From the NCBI RefSeq assembly GCF_041435055.1, contig NZ_CP108002.1:434001-498000 (forward strand): DNA of 64,000 nucleotides, written 5' to 3'. The notes below the pieces were generated by a model that saw nothing but the letters and a program-made list of their open reading frames with translations, did no database searches and was not told the DNA's origin. This document shows, one piece after another, positions 49,334 through 58,200 of the stretch. Positions within the stretch are counted from its first letter, which is position 1; every line of letters begins with the position of its first letter. Made by a program: the position numbers and the translations under genes. The stretch comes from Streptomyces sp. NBC_00341 (GTDB lineage Bacteria > Actinomycetota > Actinomycetes > Streptomycetales > Streptomycetaceae).

Positions 49334-49660
49334 TCAGCCGTTGACCGCCGTCAGCAGCACCACGGCGTCCTCCAGCGCGAGCAGCCCGTGCCGCTCCTGC
49401 GGGATGGGCAGCAGCCGTCCGGGCGCCAGTTCCACGTCGCCGGACGCGGCCGTGAGCCTGACCCTGCCGCGCAGCACCTGGAGGGAGGCGGCGGGCGGGG
49501 CGTTGTGCTCGTCGAGCGCGGAGCCCGATGTCAGGGCGATGACGGTCTGCCGCAGCGGCTCCTCGTGCAGCAGGAGGTGCGCGCTGCGGCCGTGCGCGGA
49601 GGTGCGGGCCGCGGCCAGGTGCTCGGCGGCGAGGGCGTTCAGATCATTCGCGGCATCCAT
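49334..49660 (-). CDS. Small cupin-like protein
   Basis: The 108-residue single cupin barrel has LRQTVIALTSGSALDEHNAP as first strands with the metal His in DEHNAP, LQVLRGRVRLTAASGDVELA, and LPIPQERHGLLALEDAVVLL. It resembles small cupins of unknown role found across Streptomyces. The ATG at 49660 has no ribosome binding site; a TAGGGC-like box lies close upstream, so it may be leaderless. It is 73 bases downstream of the GH13 stop on the same strand. Confidence 0.8.
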   Translation of the reverse strand: MDAANDLNALAAEHLAAARTSAHGRSAHLLLHEEPLRQTVIALTSGSALDEHNAPPAASLQVLRGRVRLTAASGDVELAPGRLLPIPQERHGLLALEDAVVLLTAVNG

Positions 49661-49749
49661 ATGCCCTACTGTGCCGCAGCCCTCGTCCCCCCGCGATCCT
49701 GCCCATGGGCCTCGCCGGGTCCATGGGCAGGTGCGTCCCGGGTCCGGGG

Positions 49750-51372
49750 TCAGGCCCGCAGCCAGACCGCGGTGTCCTGCGGGAGCCTGCCCGCCCCGTC
49801 GAGCGGGCCGCTGGCCAGCAGCACCGCGGTGTGCTCCGGCAGCTCGGCCGCCTCCGCGGCCAGGTTGACCACGCACAGGAGTCCCTCGGTGCGGCTGAGG
49901 GCGAGCACCCCCGGCGCCGCGTCCAGCCAGGTCAGCTCACGCGCGCCCGGCTCCCCCGTCGTGGCGAACCCCGGCTCCTCGCGGCGCAGCCGCAGCGCCT
50001 CGCGGTACAGGGTGAGCATCGAGTCCGGGTCATCGCTCTGCAGGTCCGCGGCGTACGAGGCCCAGTCGGCCGGCTGCGGGAGCCAGGGTTCGGCGTCGGC
50101 GCCGAACCCCGCGTACGGGCCCTGCGCCGACCAGGGCAGCGGCACCCGGCAGCCGTCGCGGCCGGGGTCGGCGCCGCCCTTGCGGAAGTGCATCGGGTCC
50201 TGGATGCGGTCCAGCGGGATGTCCACCTCCGGCAGGCCGAGTTCCTCACCCTGGTAGAGATAGGCGGCGCCGGGCAGGGCCAGCGAGAGGAGGGCGGCGG
50301 CGCGGGCACGGCGGGTGCCCAGGGCCAGGTCCGTCGGGGTGCCGAAGGTCTTCGCGTCGAAGCCGAAGCCGGTCTCGGCGCGACCGTAGCGGGTGACGGT
50401 GCGGGTGACGTCGTGGTTGCACAGGACCCAGGTGGCGGGTGCCCCGACCGTGGCGTGCTCGGAGAGTGTGTCGTCGATGGCGGTCCGCAGCAGTCCGGCG
50501 TCCCAGGGACAGGCCAGGAAGTTGAAGTTGAAGGCGGTGTGCAGTTCGTCGGGGCGCAGGTAGCGGGCGAACCTTTCGGCGTCCGGCAGCCAGACCTCGC
50601 CCACGAAGACGCCGCCGTACTCGTCGCCGATGGCGCGCCAGGCCCGGTAGATGTCGTGCAGTTCGTCGCGGTCGACGAAGGGGTGCGGGTCGCCCTCGGC
50701 GAAGTCGGGCAGCGCGGGGTCCTTGGCGAGCAGGGCCGCGGAGTCGATCCGTACGCCGGAGACGCCGCGTTCGAACCAGAAGCGCAGCACCTCCTCGTGC
50801 TCCTGGCGGACCGCCGGGTGCGCCCAGTTGAGGTCGGGCTGCTGGGTGGCGAAGAGGTGGAGGTACCACTCGCCGTCGTCCAGCCGGGTCCAGGGGGTGC
50901 CGCCGAATTCGGAGACCCAGTCGTTGGGCGGTGTCGCCCCGTCCGGGCCGCGTCCCTTGCGGAAGTGGAAGAGGTCGCGCTCGGGGCTGCCGGAGCCGGC
51001 TTCGAGGGCGGCCCGGAACCAGGCGTGCTGGTCGGAGACGTGGTTGGGCACGATGTCGATGATGGTGCGGATGCCGAGTTCGCGGGCCTCCGCGATCAGC
51101 TTCTCCGCCTCCGCCAGGGTGCCGAACGCGGGGTCGATGGTGCGGTAGTCGGCCACGTCGTAGCCGCCGTCGGCCAGCGGCGAGAGGTACCAGGGGGTGA
51201 ACCAGAGTGCGTCCACGCCGAGTTCGACGAGGTAGGGCAGTCTGGCCCGTACTCCCGCGAGGTCGCCGGTGCCGTCACCGTCGCCATCGGCGAAGCTGCG
51301 TACATAGATCTGGTAGATGGCTGCGTCGCGCCACCAGTTAGCGGTGGGCTCGGACGGACGGTTGGCTGCCAC
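49750..51372 (-). CDS. Intracellular alpha-glucosidase, GH13
   Basis: The 540-residue cytoplasmic enzyme has complete GH13 motifs: DIVPNHVSD, catalytic nucleophile Asp-210 in GVRIDSAALLAK, general acid Glu-259 in VGEVWLP and Asp-321 in LCNHDVTR. The DGxGDLAGV start (DGDGTGDLAGVRARLPYLVE) is typical of exo-acting oligo-alpha-glucosidases. It lacks a signal peptide, so it hydrolyses imported oligosaccharides. GTG at 51372 follows AAAGGA by eight bases. It is the last gene of the binding-protein/permease operon. Linkage specificity is inferred from the GH87 glucanase upstream. Confidence 0.93.
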   Translation of the reverse strand: MAANRPSEPTANWWRDAAIYQIYVRSFADGDGDGTGDLAGVRARLPYLVELGVDALWFTPWYLSPLADGGYDVADYRTIDPAFGTLAEAEKLIAEARELGIRTIIDIVPNHVSDQHAWFRAALEAGSGSPERDLFHFRKGRGPDGATPPNDWVSEFGGTPWTRLDDGEWYLHLFATQQPDLNWAHPAVRQEHEEVLRFWFERGVSGVRIDSAALLAKDPALPDFAEGDPHPFVDRDELHDIYRAWRAIGDEYGGVFVGEVWLPDAERFARYLRPDELHTAFNFNFLACPWDAGLLRTAIDDTLSEHATVGAPATWVLCNHDVTRTVTRYGRAETGFGFDAKTFGTPTDLALGTRRARAAALLSLALPGAAYLYQGEELGLPEVDIPLDRIQDPMHFRKGGADPGRDGCRVPLPWSAQGPYAGFGADAEPWLPQPADWASYAADLQSDDPDSMLTLYREALRLRREEPGFATTGEPGARELTWLDAAPGVLALSRTEGLLCVVNLAAEAAELPEHTAVLLASGPLDGAGRLPQDTAVWLRA

Positions 51373-51397
51373 GTGGCGTTCCTTTCGGGCAGGTGGT

Positions 51398-51449
51398 ACT
51401 CCGCCGCCGGCCCGTGAGCGGGGCAGGACGGTCGGGCCGGCGGCGGAGT
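51398..51449 (-). promoter_or_regulatory. 17-bp perfect hairpin between permease and glucosidase genes
   Basis: ACTCCGCCGCCGGCCCG and its exact complement enclose an 18-base loop, 53 bases after the permease stop and 26 bases before the glucosidase start. It probably reduces or stabilises transcript at the operon junction, lowering glucosidase relative to importer or vice versa. Confidence 0.6.
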
Positions 51450-51502
51450 GCTGAGGGGAAGGCGGCTGTGCGGGGTCCCGGCGCGGGGCGGTGTGGCGAG
51501 GG

Positions 51503-52462
51503 TCAGCCCTTGAGGCCGCCCGCGGTCAGACCGCCCATGATGTTGCGCTGGAAGATCAGGAAGATGAGCAGTGTGGGGATGGAGGCGATGGTGAGCGCGG
51601 CGATCAGGATGTTCTCCGGTACGCCGCTGGCCAGCGAGTAGATGCCCACGTTGAGGGTCTGCTTGCTCGGGTCGGGCAGGGTGAGCATCGGCCAGAGGAA
51701 GTCCTTCCACACGCCGACGATGGCGAAGATGGAGACGACTCCGAGGATCGGCCGGGAGATCGGCAGGATGATCGAGCGCAGGGTGCGCAGCGGCGTGGCG
51801 CCGTCGATGGACGCGGCGTCGAGCAGCTCACGCGGGATCGAGTCGAAGAAACGCTTCAGCAGGAAGATGTTGAACGCGTTGGTGACCGACGGCAGCCAGA
51901 TCGCCCAGGGGGTGTTGACCAGGTTCCGCTGGAAGATCGGGACGTCCAGGATGGTCAGGTACTGGGGGACGACCAGCACGGTGGCCGGGATCATCAGGGT
52001 GACCAGCATCATGCCGAGGATCACCTTGCCGAACACCGGGCGCAGCTTGGACAGCGAGTACGCCGCCGCGACGTCGAAGATCAGCTGGAAGGCGAGCGCG
52101 CCGAAGGCGTAGTACAGGGTGTTGAACAGCAGCTTGGACAGGTCCATCACGGTCCAGGCGTGGCTGTAGTTCTCGGTGTGGACGGAGCTGGGGAAGGCCG
52201 TGGGCGGGCTCTGCACGACTTCCTGAGTGGTCTTGAGACCACCGGTGACCATCCAGTACAGCGGCCCGAGGAAGGCCACGGTGAAGACGATGACCACTAC
52301 GGCGAAGGTGATCCAGTAGAACGTCTTGCCGCGGCGTCTGCCGAGCTGGGCCGGTGAGATCAGGGTCCGCTGGCGTCCGAGGTCGGCCGCGCGTCCGGCC
52401 CTGCGGCGGACCGCTCTGCGGCTCTCGCTCCCGCGCCGGGAGACTAGCGTGTTCGATGCCAT
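51503..52462 (-). CDS. Sugar ABC transporter permease, MalG type
   Basis: The 319-residue protein has six membrane helices after a basic 45-residue N-terminus and an EAA loop ELLDAASIDGATPLRTLRSI that contacts the ATPase. The C-terminal RNIMGGLTAGGLKG is a MalG/CarB-family hallmark. It forms the channel with the partner permease 15 bases upstream. No ATPase gene is in the cluster; streptomycete sugar importers of this type share the multitask ATPase MsiK. Confidence 0.94.
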   Translation of the reverse strand: MASNTLVSRRGSESRRAVRRRAGRAADLGRQRTLISPAQLGRRRGKTFYWITFAVVVIVFTVAFLGPLYWMVTGGLKTTQEVVQSPPTAFPSSVHTENYSHAWTVMDLSKLLFNTLYYAFGALAFQLIFDVAAAYSLSKLRPVFGKVILGMMLVTLMIPATVLVVPQYLTILDVPIFQRNLVNTPWAIWLPSVTNAFNIFLLKRFFDSIPRELLDAASIDGATPLRTLRSIILPISRPILGVVSIFAIVGVWKDFLWPMLTLPDPSKQTLNVGIYSLASGVPENILIAALTIASIPTLLIFLIFQRNIMGGLTAGGLKG

Positions 52463-52477
52463 GGTCGTGCTCCCGTC

Positions 52478-53437
52478 CTAGTCTTCGCTGCTGCGGCTCA
52501 GTCGTACGTACACCGCGGAGAATCCCGCGAGCACGACGAGCAGGACGAGGCCGAGTGCCGCCGCGCTGCCGTAGTTGTTGAAGTTGAAGGCGTACTGGTA
52601 GATGAGGTAGACGACGGTGGTGGTGGAGCCCTCCGGGCCGGCTCCGTTGGTGAGCAGGAACGGCTCGGTGAAGACCTGCATCGTCGCGATGATCTGCATG
52701 AGCAGGAGCAGCGAGAGGATGAGCCGGGTCTGCGGGATGGTGACGTGCCAGACCTTGCGGAACAGGCCCGCGCCGTCGAGCTCCGCCGCCTCGTACAGCT
52801 CTCCGGGGATGCCCTGGAGCGCGGCCAGGTAGATCAGTGTCGCGCCGCCCATGTTCATCCAGGTCGCCGCGATGACGACGGAGAGCATGGAGGTGTCGGT
52901 GTCCTGGAGCCACTGCTGTGCGGGCAGGTGGAAGATCTCCAGGATGCGGTTGAAGAGGCCGTACCCGGGGTCGTAGAAGTACTTGAAGAGCAGTACGGAG
53001 GCGACCGGCGGCAGCATGACGGGGAGGTAGACGAGGAGCCGGAGGTAGCCCTGTGCGTGCCGGAACTCGTTGAGTACGACGGCGACGACGAACGGGACGA
53101 CGAAGCCGAGCAGCAGCGCGAGCACGGTGTACTGCAGGGTGTTGCGCCATGCCTGCCAGAAGGCCGGGTCGTTGAAGACGTACGTCAGATTGGACCAGCC
53201 GGCCCAGGTGGTTTTGCCGTTCTCGGACTTCTGGAAGGCCAGGATGAACTCCCGGACCATCGGATACCAGGAGAAGAACGAGAAGCAGAGCACCGCTCCG
53301 ATGAGGAAGCCGTGGGCTGAGATGTTGCGGCGCACGGCGCGCAGGAACTCCTCGCGGGCGGAGGTCCGGCGTGCGGGGCCTGGAAGTCCTGGCCCAGGCC
53401 TGGCGGCCTTGTGGGAGGACAGGGTAGGGGCCGACAT
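52478..53437 (-). CDS. Sugar ABC transporter permease, MalF type
   Basis: The 319-residue protein has six membrane helices and an EAA loop ELYEAAELDGAGLFRKVWHV near 220. The segment FTEPFLLTNGAGPEGSTTTV and the C-terminal YQYAFNFNNYGSAAALGLVL are typical of the MalF/UgpA group. It lies 89 bases downstream of the binding-protein gene and 15 bases before the second permease, in one operon. Confidence 0.94.
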   Translation of the reverse strand: MSAPTLSSHKAARPGPGLPGPARRTSAREEFLRAVRRNISAHGFLIGAVLCFSFFSWYPMVREFILAFQKSENGKTTWAGWSNLTYVFNDPAFWQAWRNTLQYTVLALLLGFVVPFVVAVVLNEFRHAQGYLRLLVYLPVMLPPVASVLLFKYFYDPGYGLFNRILEIFHLPAQQWLQDTDTSMLSVVIAATWMNMGGATLIYLAALQGIPGELYEAAELDGAGLFRKVWHVTIPQTRLILSLLLLMQIIATMQVFTEPFLLTNGAGPEGSTTTVVYLIYQYAFNFNNYGSAAALGLVLLVVLAGFSAVYVRLSRSSED

Positions 53438-53526
53438 GGTGTCTCCTAGGTGCCGGTGAACTGAAGCGCAGTAGGACGGGTCCGGAATGCGGGACCGGGT
53501 CCGCGTGACCCGGCCCCGCGCGTCCG

Positions 53527-54954
53527 TTACTGGTTCGCCAGGACCTGGTTGACCTGCTGCTCAGCGGTGGAGAGCAGCTTGTCGATGTCGGCGTCCTTGT
53601 TGGTCAGGACGCCGGACATGGCGTTGTCGAGGATCTTGTAGACCTCCTGCGCCTTCGGCGGCTCGGCCTTGCCCGGGACGGGGTTGTCCATGAAGGCCTT
53701 GAAGTTCTCGACGGGCATCGTCGCGTCCTTGGCGCGTGCGGCGTCGTCCTTGGTCTTCGAGTCGTTGAGGAAGAAGTTCGGCTGCGGCAGTCCGACGGGA
53801 AGCTTGTCGGCCTTGGTGCGGGCCCAGTCGAACTGTCCCTTGCCCGGGGTGAGGTTCTTGAAGTTCAGCCAGGCGATGCCGGCCTTGATCTGGTCGGGCG
53901 AGCTGCCCTTCTTGATCATGTAGTTGTTGCCGCCGAAGAGAGTGCCCTTGCCGCCCGGGATCGGGCCGAGGCCGAAGGTCTCGTACTCCGCGCCGAGCTG
54001 CTGGACCATGTAGGCGATGTCGTCGGGGGCGGCCAGGAACATGCCCAGCTTGTCGCTGGCTATCTGCTTCTGGAGGTCGCCCCACTTCAGCAGCTGGGTC
54101 TTGCCCATGCTGTCGTCCTCCCAGCGCATGTCGTGCAGCTGCTGGAGGACCTGCTTGCCGGTGGCGTTGTTGAAGGCCGCCTTCTTGCCCGAGGCGTCCA
54201 CGACGTCGCCGCCGAGACCGAACTGGGTGGCCGCGAAGTGCCAGCCGCCGTTGTTGCCGGCGCTGTACTCCCCGTAGCCCGAGATGCCCTTGCCCAGCCC
54301 CGCGATCTCCTTCGCGGCCTTGCGGACGTCCTCCCACGTGGACGGCGGGTTGTTCGGGTCCAGACCGGCCTGCTTGAACAGCTTCCGGTTGATCATCAGG
54401 CCCATGGTGTAGTTGCTGGTCGGCAGGGCGTAGAGCTTGCCGTCCTTGCGGGCCACGTCGACGACCTGGGTCTGGATGTCCTTGAGCGCGGGCACCGACT
54501 TGTCGGTGACGTAGGCGGAGATGTCCTCCGCGCCGTCGTTGTCCAGGACCTGCTGGAGGTCGCTGAAGTACGCGTAGAAGACGTCGGGCTGCGACTTGCC
54601 CTTCAGCATCGCCGTGAAGCGGGGCGGCTCGTTGCACTGGCCGGGAGTGGACTTCCCGTTGATCGTGACGTTCGGGTACTGCTTGTTGAACGTCTTGATG
54701 TCCTCGTTCCACTCACGCAGCTCCGCGGCCTTGGCCGCCGGCGGCATACAGTCGATCGAGATCGTCACCTTCGTCTTCGGGTCGAGCGGCGCCGACGGGT
54801 CGGACGATCCCTTGGATCCACTGCCGTTGTCACCGTTGTCGCTGCTGCTGCTCGTGCCGCAGGAGGCGAGAGCGGTCAGGGCGAGTGCGGTGACAAGGGC
54901 AGCCGCTGAGGCACGGCTTGTACGGCGTGTGCGGCTGAACCCAGCACTTCTCAT
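53527..54954 (-). CDS. Sugar-binding lipoprotein of ABC importer
   Basis: The 475-residue extracellular lipoprotein has a basic start, hydrophobic core AAALVTALALTALA and lipobox LASC near residue 32, then a Ser/Gly-rich tether. The mature part is a group-1 sugar-binding protein (FNKQYPNVTINGKSTPGQC, DVFYAYFSDLQQVLDNDGAE, NYTMGLMINRKLFKQAGLDP). AGGGGA lies seven bases before ATG 54954. It is first in the operon with the two permeases and the GH13 glucosidase. With the GH87 gene upstream, nigero-oligosaccharides are the likely ligand. Confidence 0.93.
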   Translation of the reverse strand: MRSAGFSRTRRTSRASAAALVTALALTALASCGTSSSSDNGDNGSGSKGSSDPSAPLDPKTKVTISIDCMPPAAKAAELREWNEDIKTFNKQYPNVTINGKSTPGQCNEPPRFTAMLKGKSQPDVFYAYFSDLQQVLDNDGAEDISAYVTDKSVPALKDIQTQVVDVARKDGKLYALPTSNYTMGLMINRKLFKQAGLDPNNPPSTWEDVRKAAKEIAGLGKGISGYGEYSAGNNGGWHFAATQFGLGGDVVDASGKKAAFNNATGKQVLQQLHDMRWEDDSMGKTQLLKWGDLQKQIASDKLGMFLAAPDDIAYMVQQLGAEYETFGLGPIPGGKGTLFGGNNYMIKKGSSPDQIKAGIAWLNFKNLTPGKGQFDWARTKADKLPVGLPQPNFFLNDSKTKDDAARAKDATMPVENFKAFMDNPVPGKAEPPKAQEVYKILDNAMSGVLTNKDADIDKLLSTAEQQVNQVLANQ

Positions 54955-55236
54955 CGATGGTCCCCTTCGGGCATGAGCATGGAAGGCCCTCGGCCGGCTC
55001 TCTGCCGGGGCGAGGTTCACTCAACCAGCGCCGACATGTGAACGCAATATCTCGCGCAGTTTTCGTAAAAGTTTGACAGTCCGTTGCGCACCTCTGTGAG
55101 GTACGACAGAGGCGTGCCATCCGGCTCCACGCAGCCGGGACAGCACGCCAAGGGCGGTTCCGCACGGTTCGTGACCGGTAGGCGGATCCGCTTCCGCAAA
55201 CTTCGCACGGGTGGGCGCAAGGAATTTGCGCGCCAC
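54955..55236. promoter_or_regulatory. Promoter region of the sugar importer with TTTTCGTAAAAG motif
   Basis: No gene is seen in this gap. It is markedly AT-rich at 55041-55075, with ACGCAA (55042-55047) and TTTTCGTAAAAG (55060-55071). Twelve bases of the latter match, with one substitution, TTTGCGTAAAAG at 59861-59872 upstream of the GH87 gene. A shared regulator is inferred. Confidence 0.4.
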
Positions 55237-55268
55237 GGAACGCCGTCCGGCAAGCCGGACGGCGTTCC
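55237..55268 (-). terminator. Terminator after the GH87 gene
   Basis: GGAACGCCGTCCGG pairs perfectly over 14 bp around a CAAG loop, 15 bases past the GH87 stop codon. Confidence 0.85.
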
Positions 55269-55282
55269 TGTGTGCGAGGGGG

Positions 55283-58200
55283 TTACGGGTTGATGTTGAT
55301 CTTCATGGTGGAGGTCGTGTTCTTCACGTCCTGCGCGTTGCCGCTGAGCTTCAGGCCGTTGAAGGTGACCTCACCGACGGCGGGCCCCTGGCCGGCCTCC
55401 GGCATCTCGTTGGCCCACAGTCCGAAGCCGGACTTGGCGTCGAAGGCGTCCCCGCTCTTGCGGGCGCCGGTGATCGAGATGTCGGTCAGTACGGTGTCCT
55501 TGATCGGGAACTGCGGCTGTCCTCCCACGTAGTTGGTCTGGAACATGATGCCGCTGTACGTCGGGTCGACGATGTCGACGTGGTTGATCCGGATGCCCTG
55601 GAACACCTTGGAGGCGGAGAACAGCCAGATACCGGGGAAGGTCTGCGTCCCCCAGAAATGGCCTCCGGAGCGGATGACGGAGACGTTCTCGATGGTCGTC
55701 GGCTCGGTGCCGAACCCGTTCATCGGGTAGCCGAAGTCCAGCGAGCTCACCGTGACGCCCGAGTAGACCAGGGTGTCCGCGATCAGGATGTTGCGGAAGG
55801 TGTTGTCGTAGCCGCCGTAGACGGCGACACCCGCCGCACGCCAGGTCAGGATCGAGGTGAGGTTCTCGTACACGTTGTTCTTCATGTCCGAGCCACCGGA
55901 GTCGATGGCCGAGAACAGCGCGAAGCTGTCGTCGCCCGTGGCGCGGGACTCGTTGTTGACGACGTGGTTGTCCGTCGAGCCGTTGGTCATGTTGATGCCG
56001 TCGGCGAAGGTGTCACGGATGCGGGAGTTCTTGATGGTGATGCTGTCCGTGTTCGCGCCCCAGTAGAGGCACACCGTGTGCTCGTTCCAGACGTTGTCGA
56101 TCGTGATGTCCGAGACGTTGGAGAAGTCGAACACCTTGCCGGGTCCGTCGATGCGCGAGGTGTAGTTCCCGAAGTACGCGAAGTTCGCGAACGAGGAGCC
56201 CTTCGCGCTGGCCTCGGCACGGAATCCGTTGTCGGTGTTCTCCTGGCCCGAAGGCGCGAAGAACCTGGTGTACCAGGGACCGGCGCCGACGACCTTCACG
56301 GCCTTGCCGTAGACCTGGAACTTGCTCGCGGTCTGGTAGTCACCGGCCGGCAGGTAGACGCCGACCAGCTTGCCCGTGGTGTCCATCCGGACCTTGTCCA
56401 GGGCGTTCTGGACGTCCTGGTGGGTGAATCCGGCGGGCACGGCGTAGGCGGCCGGGTCCGGGTTGGCGATCTGCGTGGCCTGCTCCAGGCTGACGAAGTC
56501 GATCGCGTAGGTCGAGGTGTTCGCCGCGTCCTTCTGGAGCCGGATCTTGCTGCCCGCCGGGACGGTCTTGCCCAGCATCACGTTCGCCTCGTCGTAGATG
56601 TGCCGCGGCGAACCCGAGCCCGGGGAGTTACCGGGTCCGGTCTCGGCGCCGTACAGCCACGCGTACTTCGAGGTGAGGTCGATCGCCTTGAGGAAGGTGC
56701 CGTCCACGTACAGGTTCAGCTTGGAGTCGATGCCTCCGCCGCCCGCGGAGTCGGGGATGGAGAACCGGGTCACCAGGGTGTTGGTGCTCGCCCTGGTGGT
56801 GAACTCCACGTAGTTGCCGGTGCTGTCGAGGCTGACGGCCTTGCGGCCGGACGCCTCGCCCGCGATGTCACCGACGGTCCGGTTCGGACCGACGACCTTG
56901 GCACCGCCCCCGGTGACACCGTCCTCCGCCTCGTACATGTCGTACGGCATGTTGGCGCCGCGGCCGACGAAGAACGAGCTGCTGGCGGTGTTGTTCTCGC
57001 GCTTCACCGGGAGTTCGTTGGTGTCGTCCGCGATCACCGTCCGCACGGTGTACGAGCCGTTCACCGCGGTCCAGCTGCCCAGGCTCACCGGCGCGCTGGT
57101 CGCGCCCGCCGCGATGGCCCCGTTATAGGTGCCGGTGAGGGTCTTCACCGTGGCGCCCTTGGCGTCGAGCAGGGTGAGCGTGACGGCGTGGCCGCCCGCG
57201 GCGGACGCCACGGAGCCCTGGTTCTTGATGGCGACCGAGAAGGTGACGTTCTGGCCGTTGGACGGGGCCGACGGGGAGGTGCTGACCCCGGTGGAGACCA
57301 GGTCCGAGCTGGCGACCGGCTTGACGACCAGAGCGGTCGTGCTCGTGTAGGCGTTGTCGGTCTCGTTCTGCTCGATGACCTCGTTCGCCGGGTCCGCGAC
57401 GGCACTGACCTCGTAGCTGCCGGCGTCACGCGGTCCGATCTCCGCACTGACCTGGGTGGAGGCACCCGCGGCCAGCGCGCCCACGGATCCGGTGGCGACC
57501 TTGCTGCCGCCGAGCCGGAATTCGACCTTGCTCGCCGGCGCCGCGACGGAGCCGCTGTTGCGCACCGTCGCCGTCAGCGTCACCGGGTCCGACTCGACGG
57601 GTGCGGCGGGAGCCGCGGTCACCGAGCTGACCTGGAGGTTCGGGTTGGGTGCCGGGGCGCCCAGCACCTGGAACTCCGCGACCTGACCGGCACCGGAGCC
57701 GGTGTTGGAGTTGAACTTCAGCTGGACGTCGGCGACCCGGCCGCTGACCGGAATGGTCACCGCGTTGCCGCTGCCGGGACTGAACGCGTAGTCCTTGGCC
57801 GCGACCAGGCTGGTGAAGGAGGAGGCGCTCTGCTCCCGGCCCAGGACCTGGATGTTCTGGGTCCTCGCCCCCCAGCTGCTGTCCGGGTTCAGCTTCACGA
57901 CGACGCTGTCGGTCTCGGCGTTGGCGCCCAGCTTCACCGTCAGCGTGTTCGGGTAGCTGCCCCCGGCGCCCTCCCAGTAGGTGCTCAGGCTGTTGTCGTT
58001 GGCGTTCTCCGCGACGAACGTGTGGACCACGGACGAGGCGGTGATGGGCTTCCCGACCGCCAGGTTGGACGCCGCGCCCGTGCTGCCGTTGCGGGTGACG
58101 GTGTTGCTGTCGCCCGACACGTTGCCCGCCGCGTCCTTGGCCCGGACGGTGTAGGAGACCGTGGTGGCGGCGGACTGGGTGTCGGTGTAGGTGGTGACAT

